A stretch of 64,000 bases of DNA from Anadara kagoshimensis. Lineage: Eukaryota > Mollusca > Bivalvia > Arcoida > Arcidae. Position numbers and translations under genes: made by a program. The stretch's first letter is position 1. The number at the start of each line of letters is the position of its first letter. The stretch lies in the NCBI GenBank assembly GCA_021292105.1, contig CM037869.1:10436471-10500470 (forward strand), in the 5' to 3' direction. Below are positions 40,687-55,900 of this stretch, in pieces. The notes beneath the pieces are model-generated. The model saw nothing but the letters and a program-made list of their open reading frames with translations, had not been told where the DNA came from and searched no databases.

Positions 40687-43600
40687 ATCCGTCGGACTAT
40701 GCATTGATCGACGCCCCCCCCCCCCCCCCCCCCCCCCCCCGAATTTTCGGTTATATTCTGTCTTGCCACAACACAATTTTCCCAACTACTGTACGCTGTA
40801 CAACAGCACGACAGTGCTATGTTTGGCATTTGGAATGGATCCAAAAATGTGCTCTTGTGCATGGGAGTACATAGATGATGAGCAGGATTGATTAACAATA
40901 GATACTGCTTACTTAAACAATCAAACAGTTAAGTGACAGAAACAGAGTAGACCTAAGTTTGGTACAAATACACACTGAAAGTTTGGTTAGTGCATGGGAT
41001 TTTTAAAGCAGACGCTAACAGCGTAAGCTTTATTGCGATCAGGAAAATTTGACCGGAAGAAAAACATCAGTGCCATTTTCCAATATTGGCAAAAATGTGC
41101 GTAAGTTTGCACACGGCACTGTACTTCACAGAAAGACCTCGACACTAACGTTCGTTATACCTATTGAAATAAAAAAAAATATTAACGTTAATTTCATATA
41201 GAATCTATTAAATACATCTATCATTTTTTTAAAATAAAAAATTATAATTTTAAGGTCTTACAATCAATTATTATAAAAGACATCACAGGACGCAAAGTTC
41301 CGGGAATTCCCATTGTAGTATTTGTACATGCATATATAATTACTTTTTTTAGTAGGCAATGGATTTGATTGGTCAGTGGGCGGAACATTCACTTTCAGAT
41401 TCATATTGTACTACACGTTAAATTAAAATGACACTTTCAAACGATATTTTGGTTACTGAAGCAAATAGATGTAATAAATAAAAATAATTTTTAGTAGTTA
41501 AATAAAATTAATTTCACGTCGTCCGTTTATAAAATATTGAGTAGATCTAGAAGATCTTAGGATGGTTAAACTAGCCCGTATGTAAACAAATATAATTTTT
41601 ACATCGGCGATCTTTAATGGATAACTGTTGTTTTTCCCCTTTACATCAATTGAAAATTACGGCCGAGTTGAGCATCATAATCGGGATTTCAGTTTAAAAT
41701 TTATCCGGGACAATCGGGGATATTGTGTGAAAATTCAGGACAGAATTTTCACTTTACGAGAAGCAAAATTAGCGTGTATCAGCATTAATCGTTCATAACG
41801 CCATGTTAAAGTGAATAAAAAATGAAACTTTAATAATAAAACTTAAAAGTTAAAACTATTTCCAGTCTAGATTACAGTTCAATCTGAATGCCGACCGCCC
41901 GTGTCTACAACATGCAGTCACTTTTAAATGCCATCCTCAGGAACACAAAAATTATTGAATAAGTGTAAAAACAGTTTCAATCCACGTGTGTCATGATAAA
42001 CTTGCACAGAAAAAATGAAAAGTCCGAGACTGTGGTATTCTTACCTTAAAAATCCCGGTGGTCACTTGATAATAATAATTAATCAGTGAATTAGAAGCTG
42101 ATGTGAATAAAATTCTCAAACTGAATAAATAACAACATGATTTACACGCTATGTCAACTATAAATAGAACGGTGTCTGGTTCTTCAGACTCAGACGTATT
42201 GATTTTTTTCACCTTTCAGTGGGGCTCACAGCAGGAGTAAACTACCTGGACATTTAAAATCAGTAAAATAAAATTACCCGGCCACCTAATAGTATTTAAA
42301 TTCAAAGTAATTTTATTGTAGCAGAGGATTATGTTGGACATTTCAGTTATCCAAATAATAATAAATTAATTATCAATTAATCATATTAAGAAATATTGCC
42401 CCCTTTTGTACACCATTCTTGTCAACAAACTTCTGAAAGAGACAACTTCTGTTATTGGGAGATGCAAATTGTTAGCTTAGGGGCGATAGAATGTGTCAGA
42501 ATGGTTTATAGCAATTCAGGCTTTTGAAGCTCACTTGTCAATTTAATGAATTCCACAATAATTTTAATTACATTTAAATTAACACTTAAACAAAAATTAA
42601 ATTTTTTATTTTCGTTTTTTTTTCAAATTAATTGTGAATATAATGAATTAAATTAATGACTTAAACATTGGAAAGGAAAACAAGTTTATGTGTCAAATGC
42701 AAATAAAAGGAAGTAGCTGGTCATGGTGAAGGTTTTTTATGTGATGATGACACTGTTAATGATGATGTGGCATGATGATCTGATGAAGATAATGATAATA
42801 GTGGTGACATTCAGTTCTGATGATGATGATAGTGACGACGATGATGATGATGATGTCAGATGATGATGTGATGATGATGTTGTGACATTAGGTGCTATGA
42901 TGATGATGTTGATGATGATGGTGGTTGTGACACTAGTTCCGTTGATGCCTATGATGATGATAATGATGATTGTGATGAAGATGATGATAATGATGGAGGT
43001 GATGACATTAATTTCTGCAACTGCCAATGCTAATGATGATGGTGATGATGACGATGTGACATAAGCTATGATGATGATGATTATGGTGACATGAGTTCTG
43101 TTCCTGACCATGATGATGGTGATGATGATGATGATGATGATGATGATTAAGTAACCACGTAAATAATGTGACACATGTTCTACTGCTGCTGCTGCTGAAG
43201 ATGATGATGATAATGGCGATGATGAAGATGTTAATGATGGTGATGATAACATCTGCTGCTGCTGCTGATGATGATGATGATGTCACAATGTTGATGATGA
43301 TGATGTGATATGAAGAGTTGTGATGATGATGTGATATGAGGAGTGATGATGAGGAGGAGGAGGATAACGTCACAATGATGATATGACATGATAAGTTATG
43401 ATGATGATGGTGGTGATGATGATCTGATGAAGATGATAATGATGCTGGTGATGACATCTGATGATGTTGATGATGATGATTCATGATGATGGTGATGTCA
43501 CAATGTCCATGATGATGATGATTATGGTAACATGAGTTCTGTTCCTGCCCATGATGATAATTCATGATGATGATGATGATGATGATGTAACAATGTTGAT

Positions 43601-43871
43601 GATGATGATGTGATATGAAGAGTTGTAATGATGATGTGATATAAGAAGTGATGATGATGAGGAGGATAACGTCACAATGTTGATGATGTGACATGATAAG
43701 TTATGATGATGATGGTGATGATGATGATCTGATTAAGGTGAAAATGATGCTGATGATGACATCTGATGATGATGATGATGGTGATGTCACAATGTTCATG
43801 ATGATACGACATGATGATGACGATGATGATTCTACATGATGATGTGACATGATGGTGATGATGATGACGAC

Positions 43872-43929
<58 letters not shown>

Positions 43930-46900
43930 ATGTGACATGATGATGATGATGTAACCAGTTAATGATGTGGCAAGGGGATTTATGATGACTGGTGGTGGTG
44001 GTGGTGAAATGAGTTCTACTGTTGCTGCAGCTGATAATGATGATTCATGGTGATGGTGATGTGGCATGAGAATTTGTGATGATGTTAATAAAAATCAGAC
44101 CACAAAATTGAAGTCTAGATCATTTGCATTGAAACCAAAATCAGATTTCTTTGTTACTTAAATTTAATTAAAATGACAGACGACATAAGACAATGCATGT
44201 GAGGAATTAGATGTATTGTAAACTGGATTGTTTAAAGTATATGAATGTTTTATAGCAAGGAGTTAATTGACATTTCTTCTCCACTGTATTGACTAGAAAT
44301 TCAAATCCAGGGATTTTGATTCTCTTGAAAGTTTTGTTTCCTTAATGTCCCAAGGATGTTAAACAATATATATATATTTATTTTTTGTGTGTATGTTAAT
44401 TTTCCCATCAGTTCAATATTGAATTAAATAAAATGGATTGAATACACAGTTACCAATATTTTTTTTCAGTAATGAGGTTCTTTGCAATCAATGAGCTGTC
44501 TGCTTTCAGTACTTTCAGTACTTTGATATAAATTTTTTTTGCTTTGACTTTCAGCTTTAGTTTTCAGGTATGGTCAGACAGTTGAAAAATTCTAAAGGAT
44601 CCTTTTAGGGCATGTAATTTAAGTTATTTTTTCATGTACCGGTAGTAAAAAGCACTTTAGTTACCGCGAGAGGGCTCACTATCAGCACTTTTATTATTAT
44701 AATATTTATTTATTTATGTATTACAGACTCACACACCCAGCAGATATTTAGCTGCTAAATGTCATGTAAGTATTTAATACATATAAGTCAAAATATGTAT
44801 CATGTCATTTCATTATCTTTCCATAATGCTGGATAATCTTTGCAAATTTGGAGGCAGAAAGTGTCAGTAATATAGATTTAATTTAACTGTCACACCAGTC
44901 TTGTCACACCAGTCTATTTAGAAAGTCATTGGTTCCTCAGAAGAGATCGTAAAAACCAATGACCAGTGACATGTCAGGTGTAGCACGCTAAAGAATCCTA
45001 CCTGCACATTGCCCTGAGTGCACTGCAAAAGTAAAAATTTCTGCTACTTTACCTTTAGTTGGTTACATTTCGAAATAAGTGAAATGTTCTGAATGGGGCA
45101 TGTCATGTTACATAACCTAACCCTACTTCATTATACACAACATGTTAAAAGCATTCTAACTAACCTAATATCCTGATCTGTAAATGTGGGGACATAAAAT
45201 CAGTCTTACAGTGCATAATGGTGAGAGAGAGAGAGAGAGAATGACAGAAAACTTAAACTTACTGTTGAGAAAAAAACATGTTCAGTTCAGTAATTCAGAT
45301 GTTGGGGTCATCCAGGCCTAGCCTTGAAAAAAGAGCTATGTGTTGAAAAATGGATTGTAATTATAACATAAGGATGCATAATGTTAGTTGATACAATTTG
45401 TATTTATTCAAAACTCAACTATGACTAAAATCCAGGGGTTAGGGGGTGGACATAAAGACAGTATTTATGTGGAACAAAATAGTTATTTTGCACAAGAGCC
45501 CTTCCAGATTGAACCTCTGTATCTGGGAGGTCACAGGATCAAATCCTGGCTGGGTTCTGACCAAGATTTGAAAATGGGTAGTGACTGTTCTTTCGTCAAG
45601 CACTCTGCATTTAGAATTAAAAGTCAAAGATGCTTTTGAAGAGACTTTAAGAACTGATAATCCATGTCATGGCAAGTGTGGCAGGTTGAAGAAGCCTTTC
45701 TGAACATTATCCTGAGTGCACTGCAAAGGTAAAGAATTCTGTCACTTCGCCTATAGCTTGTGACATTTTGATATAAGTGAAATATTGTTGCTTGGGACAT
45801 ACAACTCCGTTCCATCAATCCTTCTTAAGTGAACACTGAAAACATGAAAATAATTTTGTTTAAATTTCAGTTTCAATGTGAGGAGTATCAGGAAGCCTTA
45901 AATATATTAGACATGGTAGAAAATAACAGTCCACATCCATTTAACCAGAGCTTTAATGAATCTATCAGTATCAACAGTAAAGATGTAAGTAATTATACTC
46001 CCTCCTAGTCTCTTTGTCATCCAAATAAGGTATCCAAATTCCTATTTTTGCCAAACAAGTTATCTCCTCTCTGTCAACCAAACAAGGTACTGTAAATCAA
46101 CTTTTATTTGGGCATATTACCTTTTGCGATTTTCTCCTGAAAAATGTTTTGCGACTTTTAACTTTTGCAATATGGGCTTTGGCTGAATATTTGGTATAAA
46201 TAAAACCATTTTCGAAAACAAATTCATGACAATTAACTTTCACGATTATTTTATCCTCGCCAAACACGCGAGAGTTAAACGCACGCAAATAAAACTTGGT
46301 TTACAGCATCTCTTCTCCCTGTCAACCAAACAAGGAAGCCCTTTTCAATGTCTGCCATACAAGTTTTAGCCTTTTTCTGTCTAACAAGTTATCCCCTTTT
46401 CCTATCAGTCCTTTCCCTGTCCAGCAAACAAGGTATCCTCCTTCTTCTCTGCTAAATAAATAAAAGCCTCTTTCTGTCAAAAAAGTTATACCCCTATTTG
46501 TCAGCCAAGGTATCCCCTTTCCCTGTCTTTCAAACAAATTGTTCCCCTTCCCTCTCTGCTAAATAAGTTATAACCACCTCTGTCTGCAAAACAAGTCCGA
46601 AACAAGTTTTCCCTCTCCACAAAACAAGTTTTCTTCACCCGTTGTCTGAAACAAAATTTCCTCTTTCTGCAAAACAAGTTTTCCCCTCTCCACAAAAAAA
46701 GTTTTCCTTGTCTCCCTGTCTTCAACATGAAGTTTCCCCCTCTCTCTGTCTGCAACACACATTTTCCCCTCCTCTCCCTGCCTGCCAAACAGATTTATGG
46801 TGCATAATCTATATAAATAAAAACCACAATCAGTATTTTCATCTCTGGTCAAAACTTATGACTATAATCTTAATGGTACAAGGTCAAGGTTATAACAGGT

Positions 46901-49900
46901 GTATATTTCCAGAAGTAGTCTATTTGTGTTATAAAATCATATGATTCCCCTTTAGTTTTTCTTATTCAATTAGTTATTTTTGTAACCTGTCACAATTGTT
47001 TAGCATGAAAAACAACCCTTACTGCTTGTTGTAAGTAGATGTAAATTTTTTAGAGACTTAAAGCTGGTGACATTTTGATTTAAGTCAAATGGACTTGATT
47101 GTGATATAAAACATTGACTCTCTTATCCAGACCAGGCGTACTTAAGGGAGATTTGATATCATTGATATTTAATTTCTATTTATAGACAGAATACTCAGTA
47201 AATTTACTACGTGGTAAGATATATGAAGCCATGGACAACAGGAACTTAGCTGTGGAGTGTTTTAGAGAAGCATTAAGACAAGACGTATACTGTTTTGAAG
47301 CTTTTGATCTGTTGGTCAACCATCATATGTTGTCAGCACAAGAAGGTGAGAAATAGTCAATTACCATGCCATAGATGAACACAATTTATGTTATCTTTTG
47401 GAATTTATGTTAAATGTGGCCAAGTGGTTGATCCCCCTGGCCTCAGAGAGTGAAGAGTTTGACCCTAAGGTGGGCTGTGTAGTGTGTCCTTGAGGAAGGT
47501 ATTTTTTTAGATTGTTTCAGTACACCCAAATGAATTGAACATCAACACATATCAAGGAAATGGGAACTTTGATTCACCTGATTAATATCCAGAATGAACA
47601 CTAAGATATACCAGGATGGGTCCATTGACATTATACAGTGTTTTTATGGACCTGTATATTAGGTTTAGGGTCCAAAGACACAATGGACACTTCTAGATTC
47701 AAAATTGATGTCATTGTAAAGATGAATATTTTACAACATTGAGTATTAATATTATTGTTTTGTATTTGATTTTCCAGAGCAAGAGTTAATTTTTGTGCCA
47801 TTCCAATGACAACAGGCCCTTCTAGATTAAAAATTGACAAATAGTTACAGGATTCTATATTAACATTTATGTTTTGTATTTCATTTTTTAGAACAGGAGT
47901 TAATAGATTCTCTGCCATTTTCACATCAATGTCCTGAAGAGGAGGTAGAATTAGTGCAGTTTTTATATCAAAATAAACTAAAAAAGGTAAATCCTTATTA
48001 TAAAAATAGATTCATAACATACACATGATTAAAACCAGAAAACATTGTTTTGTAGCATTATTTGACAAGATTTTCTTACCAAAGTGATGATTCTTGTACA
48101 TTGGAACTATAAATACACTTCAGATTTGATAGTAAGTATATATGCCAATTTGTGAGAAGACAAATCATGAGTGCAGTATGGTATAGTTATGGTGTCTTAC
48201 ATTATCACCAAAATTCCTTCACTTTTAGAGAGACTCTTCTGAAATGGTGATAGAAACCAAAGTACAGTAAAACCTCGTTATAATGCCCCTCGATATCTTT
48301 GCCACCTCGCTTATCGCCACTCTATTTTGAAGTCCCAAAATCCATTTTGTTTATGTTTTTCTTGATGGGCCTCCCTCGATTTATCGCCAAACCCCTTTAT
48401 AACGCCAACATTTGACTGAACAAATAATGGGGATGAATTGAGGTTTTACTGTAACTGGAAAAACCACCAACTTTCTCTAAGTGAACAGACAACCTTTTCA
48501 CTCTAGGACCTACCCCAGTATGATAACAACCTAGGCAGTGAAAGGGGATCTGATCCTTTAGCTAGTGTTTAGACTACTCTGTAACATAGATATTGATCCA
48601 TGTTAAGATGCTGCTGGCAGTCGTTATGTTTATTTATTGAAAAAAATAATAACCGACAACAAACAACTACACCCCCCCCCCCAAACAGGATTGTGTATAT
48701 TTGTCAAGGTGTCTTGAAAAATTTGTTGTTTTTCAAAACTTTATATACTTGATGTTCTGTGAAAATGACATGGTTCTTTATTTCAGTATGATAAACCTAA
48801 AGAATTCAAAGTACCGGATTCTTTGTGTGTTTTAAATGAAAACTTAGACGTTGTCGTGAATTTAGCTGAGAGACATTACTATAACTGTGATTTTAGGGAG
48901 TGTTTTAAAGTTACTTCAAAGTAAGTACAGCTTTTACCATAGTAACTTAATGGCACACACGTTTCTCCTCAGAATACTGGATATGTCAGCTGCATTCTGT
49001 TTATTTTACTGGTTGATTTAATGCTGAAATCAGATTTATAGAAGCCGACAAATTATTATATACCATTTGATCTTCAGAAAGTTTTGGGGATATTTATGAA
49101 TTGTGATAATAAACTAAAAAATACAACAAAATTCATACAGTAATTACTTGCAGATTATTGAAAATCACAACAAAAAAAAAAATGAAATAGTTTTTGGTTC
49201 AAATTCACAAGAATAAAATGTGATGAGTTTAGTGATCCCCAGTGTATTCAAATTAATGTTGGCATACTTTATGAGAATAAAAAACATATTACTGTAAAAA
49301 ATATTTTAGTTTTTAGTAAAATAAATTTGCAAATTGAAAAAAATATGAACATGGATTTCAGTAACCAAAATACTAAAAATGTAGAATTGCTAGAAATATC
49401 ATTATAAATATGGCATAATGCCAGATTTAATATATAGCTCACCATGCTAAGTGTCCAACCCTGTCTGACCAAGACTTGAAAATAGGTAATGACTGTTATT
49501 CACCAAGCACTCAGCATTTAGAAATGAAAGTCACATGGTCTTTCGGAAGAGACCTAAAAACTGATGCCCTTTGTCACAGCGGGCTAGGAGCATATAAGAA
49601 CCCTCCCTGCACATTGCCCTGGGGGCACTGAAAAGGTTTAAATTTCTGCCACTTCACCTATAGCTGGTGATGTCTCCATATAAGTGAAATATTCTTGACT
49701 GTGACGTAAAACCCCATTCAATCAATCAATACTAAGTGTAGAGGATATTATGATATAATATACAATTATTGTCTTTTGATGAGGTGGATATGGGATTATA
49801 CAGACCTGATCAAAGTAATATTCACCGAGGCCGTCAGGCCGAAGTGAATATTATTTTGGTCAGGTCCGTATAATCCCATATCCACCAATATCAAAAGACA

Positions 49901-52900
49901 GTAATTGTTTTATTATATGACATTTTAAAAGTCAGATTTAAGTGTATTTAGCAAAATGATGAGTATACTGGAGACTCTCATCGAGTCGGTCCAGTCAGTT
50001 TTTAAAAATCTCTTAAATACTTTCTGGTTAGTTTAACAGAACATTTGTGAATTTCTTTGTGTTATTGGCATCTTTTGATTCCAAAATCTTCTAAGGCTTT
50101 CACAAACAAAAAATTATACACTTCTAGTCGTCCAACATTTTATTTTTTGTGTATTGCCAAATTGTGTCAATGACGTCAGCGCGAACTATCTTTTGACGTC
50201 TTTTAATTGTGACGTCATAATTTATGAAAACCCTCTTTCTATTTTTGATCAAAAAGTGGTTTGCCAACTTTTTTGTTACGATTTATAGTGTTAAAGTGGT
50301 CCGCCTACTATTCATTGACTTTTTGAGGCATTTTTATTGAATATCGCTATATGTACCACTGAAATTGACCAATCAGAGAAAAGTAAAACACACAGTCATA
50401 TAATAACATCAGTTTCATTATATTTGTCAGAATGGATTGTCAAAAAGTTTTCAATACTTTTTAAATTTTCATAATACTCTTTAGAAAAAATAGTAGGGGT
50501 AATGACCTTTTATGTACAATTCTTATCTGGAGCTCTGTAAATTGTCAGAAGTACAGACAAGCCGAGCTAGGTTTATAAATAATAATATTTTACATGAATT
50601 ATGGTTAGGTGACCACATCAGTCCTAGTTTACATTCTTAATGTATTCATGTGTTTATATTTTGATATTTCAGTGTTTTAAGTAAAGATCCATACAATAGT
50701 CAGTGTTTACCTTTACACATAGCTGTCCTAGTAGAACTACGGAAATCAAAAGGTATTGTAACTAATTCAGAGTGGAGAAGCACAGTTTAGTAATGACGTT
50801 TTACACAAGTTCAGTCAAGATGTTTTTTCAATTACAGTAAATCATGTTCAGTGTTCATTCTAGAAATAGCCATAGGGCCTTTTGCCAAATGACCCCATTA
50901 TTAAGGACTTAATGGGCCATATTCAGCATTACATAAATGCAAAAATATTGATGTTATTGTGTTTTAGAGGAAAATTTTAAAATGACCCCTTCTGAAAAAT
51001 TCTAGATGTATATAAAGATTACCCATGTGACCTAAGAAATATGGACATTGTCCTTACATAGAAGTTCAATTTGGTTGAAATATGAAGCAAAAGGGCATTG
51101 AAATTATTGTCTTAATGGACATTTGGTCTTTATATAGATGTGGTTACCATAGCAGTTATTCTGTTTAATGAAGTGAAAAGTTGTGGAATGGTGGAGAAAA
51201 CTGAAGTGTCTGGATAAAACAGCAAAGCTATAAGTGTTAATTGTTAATTTTTCTCACACTAGAATCTGATCCAACTTGTATTCAGGTGTTAACAGGTGCT
51301 GTAACCTCTAAGCCTGCTACTTGGACAACTTGTCCACTGAGGTCCCTAATTTATTAATTTATTCATAGCTTAGCATTTTTGGAAGCAATTCTTTGTTTTG
51401 ATGAATGATTTGTTATACCCTATTCATTTCTATCTGCTACATACATGTATATTATATTTATTTCTGGTTATCTTATATTTCAGCTTTGTTTTATTTAGCA
51501 CATAAATTAGTAGATCTCTATCCTAATAAACCAGTAAGTACCACAGAGAGAGAGATAGAGAGAGATTTATGTTATTATACCCTCTGGAAACTAGTTTTAG
51601 GGGGGGTATATAGGAATCACTATGTCTGTCTGTCTGTGTGAAATCTTGTCCAGGCCATATGTCATAAAACTTCACCTGAATAATCGTTGTGGTCCAAAAG
51701 TGTGTCATGACCCTGAACAAAGGTTATATCCTAAAGGTCAAGGTTACTGGAAAACATTGAATTGGTGGTGGTGGGGGGGGGGGGGGTAATTTGGCTCTCA
51801 AGAGACAGTTCTAGTTGAAACAAATTCTGTTGCAGTCTGTTGTATATGATGATTGGCATTTTTGTAAAATATATATCACAGTTAAATGCCATACATAACC
51901 TTAGTTCATAAGACATAAAAAATAAAAGTTTTTGTGGAATCAGATATTATTTTGGCTTTATTGAGCAGTTTTCATTATCAATTCCTTAGTTCATTGAAAT
52001 AACCATCTGATCCTTGATTATTTCATTGGAAAGGAATCAACATACTTGCTTACATAGGTTCCAATCCTGCTTGGCCAGATCCTACAGTGAGAGTTGCTGA
52101 TATCTGTAAGCATGCTTAAGACCATTCTGTCAACTAGGCCCCTACAAGGTATCAATGGAATATGACAACGGCATTGACATCATCCAATATTTAACCTATT
52201 ACAATATTTGTCCATCTTGATTTATTCAATAAGTTTCAGTTATGTTGTGTTCTTTCTGTTGTTCAATTGTTGTTTTCAAGTACCTCAAGTCTTTATTTTA
52301 AAATGTTTTGTTATGCCTGTGTTTATTTTCATCATAATTAGACTTTTTATTTCATTGTATTACAGGTTTCATGGTTTGCTGTTGGTTGTTATTATTTATT
52401 AATAGGAAACACAAACCCAGCTAGGAGATACTTAAGGTGATTGTATTTTGAATTTTAAGAAGTGAATTTAAAAACAAACAAACATTAACTTACTAATTCC
52501 AAGTACATTTCATAAATGTATAGACAATTGAACCTAATAGAAAAATAAAATAAAATATCTTTAATCAAATAAGGTTAGAACACCAGCTTTAGATTATTGT
52601 GCTTATATATAGAGATGAACATCAGTGTTTGAAATAAGTCAAAATCTTCAACCAGATCTTGTCTTTTGTGGTATATAGAAGACTATTGAAAAAGTAACCA
52701 GTCCTTGTCAGATGTTACCAGTCTCAGGCTGTGATTTAAAACATGCTATATTGGACTTATGTCTGTTAAAGTGTGGTCAAGTCTGACTATGAAAGTCATC
52801 CAAGGGGATTTTTAGAAAAAATGATTGTTGAAGAAAAACTTATTACATTAAAGTTTTAAAGTTTAAAAACTTGCAACATGGAATTAAGAAAAATATATAT

Positions 52901-55900
52901 CAAGTGTTATAAAACTAAAGTTTTTACCCTAGATCTTGTTAACAAATCTACTAAATGTTACTGACACACCAATTCAGATTTCACAGAAAACATGTTTTAC
53001 AACTTATAAAGCAAACATTTAGTTTAGAAGTGAATACAATAGAACTTCAAAATTCTATGTCTACATCAAATCTATGAAAAAGAAGAGACACATATTCACA
53101 ATTTCAAATAATTAAACTTGTACATATATTTTGAATTTACAGTAAAGCCACAACATTGGACAGAGTTTACGGTCCCGCTTGGCTGGCATTTGGACATGCT
53201 TTTGCTGCTGACAACGAACATGATCAAGCCATGGCAGCATATTTTACAGCATCGCAGTTAATGAAGGGATGTCATCTACCAATATTGTATATTGGACTCG
53301 AGTATGGACTCACAAACAACTCAAAATTAGCAGAGAGATTTTTTAGCCAGGCGCTAAGTATAGCTCCAGAAGATCCATTTGTATTACATGAAATGGGAGT
53401 TATAGCATTTCAGAATAATGAGTAAGTTTATTTGTATTTGATATGTATGGTGGTCTTAGTTGTATTGGCTGGTTTCTTGTTTATGTTTTTCAGCTATTTT
53501 CTACATTTTATTTTTAAATAAAAACATAAAAAATTCAACTTCCCATTTTCAATAAAACTGTTTTTATGGATCAGATTGAACCTTACATTGCCATCTAATT
53601 GGTTACTATGATATGGCCATCGTGCACAAGTGTGTTATATAGTAAGCAACTGTTAGTAAGAAATGTTGTTTTATCAAAACTTTTCACTCCTATAGACTTT
53701 GGCTAACATGGTTACAAAATCTATTAAAAAAAGCTGTTCTCTGAATTTTGCTGGGCTTTCAGTGTTACTTAGCCATGTTGATATAAAATAGCGAAGTGGT
53801 GGATAAAACATAAACAAAAACCCAACATGGTAGTTACAAAAGTTAACATGTGGTTTGATTGGTAGCAATATGTAAATGATTGCATTGAGAAAGATGGTTT
53901 CTAAATAGAAAAGTTGGCTCACTATTACCATACATTAAGGACAACATATGCTCTTATACAGTGAACTGTATTTAGCTCAAAGACTGACGAGTTTCAAATG
54001 CTTTTAATCCTTCATCAGAGGCAGAAAATAATTTCACTTAGAATTTTTTACATGCAAAAATTAAATTAAGGTGACCATCTCTTTTTTCATTCTTTATTTC
54101 TTTGTAAATAAATTCCATTAAAATTTTTGATTTAAATAAAATTAAATGACATTAAAAAACTTGAGTCTAGTCGAAAATTGCTTTGGGAATCCTCGGATAT
54201 ATATTGGATAATTTCATAGGGATGAAAATGTTTCCAGTACAGTGGTTGTTTTATCTATTTCAGATGGTTATCTGCTGAGAGATATCTTAAAGAAGCTCTG
54301 AAGAAATTACAAGATGTCGGTGAACAAGTGATGACAGATAAATGGGAACCATTACTGAATAATCTAGGACACACTTGTCGTAAATTAAAGTAAGGATAAA
54401 ACCTACTGCAGTCTTATAAGTATGAGTGATAATCAGAAACATACTGGTCTAAGTTCACATCACTATTCCAAAAGCAAAGTTGAAAACCATGAAAACTGAC
54501 ATATGAACTTCCACCAGGGAAGTGAGATTGGGTGCTCCAGAAGGGTAAGCATCTCCTGTCTGGCTAGCAACACTTGTCATTGTGAAATAAAAGGGCTAAT
54601 TGATATTTGAAAATTTATATATGTCTGATGATATTTCTTTGTGTGTGGAAAATTAAATGCTTTGTAAAATTTTAATGAAACTTGTGCAGTTTTACTGATG
54701 AGTATCTTAGCGTGGTTAGCAGGTTTGCATCAGTCCCTTCAAAAAGTTAATCCCCAGCATTTCTGTACTCATTTATTTATCAATTATCAATTTAATATGA
54801 TGTTATGTCCTCAAGAAAATAATAAATATTGATACACATATACAATGCATCAATGCGTTGGTGGATCTTCCACTGGGTAGTGAAATGTGTCTAGTGTGAC
54901 AGTGATCAAACATCTCTAGATCTGCTGTTGCCGCTGGCTAGCCTACTTGTGAGGTGAAAGGGAGAGTCGAGTGCGTAAATCTTGCCTTGCCAGTACATAG
55001 CCTCCTCACTACCAAGACTCCTTTCAGTGCCTCCTCGTGGCAATGCATGGAAACTGGGAAATGCAATCTCAGGCTAAACTGTTTGGGGATCTCAGAGCAG
55101 CAAGGGCCCCAGAGATGCAGTGTGTAGGCCCACCGGCGTGTGGACATGCCCTAGCACTCATCAACCTTGCCCCAACTATGGGTAAATAGTCGGCCAGATG
55201 AGGGTCATTAACCTTGAAAAGTAACTCATCTAGGAGACGGAAAACTCCGATTTAAAACCTGGATAGAATGGCTTCATCAGCTGTGGTAAGCAACCATTCT
55301 AGAGGAAGGTAACCTTGATAGTAAATCCCTGGTCCACCAGGTTGGAGGGTGAGCAAGGGGGTAACCTCCCCTTCTCATAAAACGAGTATGATTACGGAAA
55401 CAAGGACTAGAAATATTTTTACTAACCTCGAGTCTTCAGTATGCCAGCAGACTACTGCTCGTTTGACTGTGAACAGCCAAACCCACCTGGAAGCTGGACA
55501 CATGAGAAGTGTACTGAATACAAGAACTAAATTAAGAGTAGGCTTCTGGAACGTACGTACTATGTACGAAGCAGGAAAGCAGGCTCAGGTATTAAGAGAG
55601 ATGAAGGAGAACAAGCTACACATTTTAGGAGTAAGCGAGTGTAGATGGACAGACTTCGGGAAGAATGTTACAAGTACTGGAGAAGTGATTGTATATTCAG
55701 GCAGAAAAGACAATTTACATCATGAAGGAGTAGCCATTATACTAAGTAAAACATCAGCAAAATCTTTAATAGAATACCATCCAGTAAATGAGAGAATCAT
55801 AAGAGTAAGACTGAATACAAAACCTGTACAGACATCTATAATTCAGGTTTATGCTCCAACCAATGAGGCAGAGGAAGAAACAAAACAAGACTTTTATGAG

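Noticed and set aside
40446..40898. Open frames with poly-Lys/poly-Pro or poly-Gly/poly-Phe
   Set aside because: Produced by the A and C homopolymers; no other support.
42737..44067. Long open frames rich in His, Ser, Ile or Met
   Set aside because: They are translations of the ATG trinucleotide tract in several frames, with no start context or conserved domain.
46322..46944. Arg/Gly/Lys-rich open frames
   Set aside because: They read through a pyrimidine-rich degenerate minisatellite inside a CDC16 intron.
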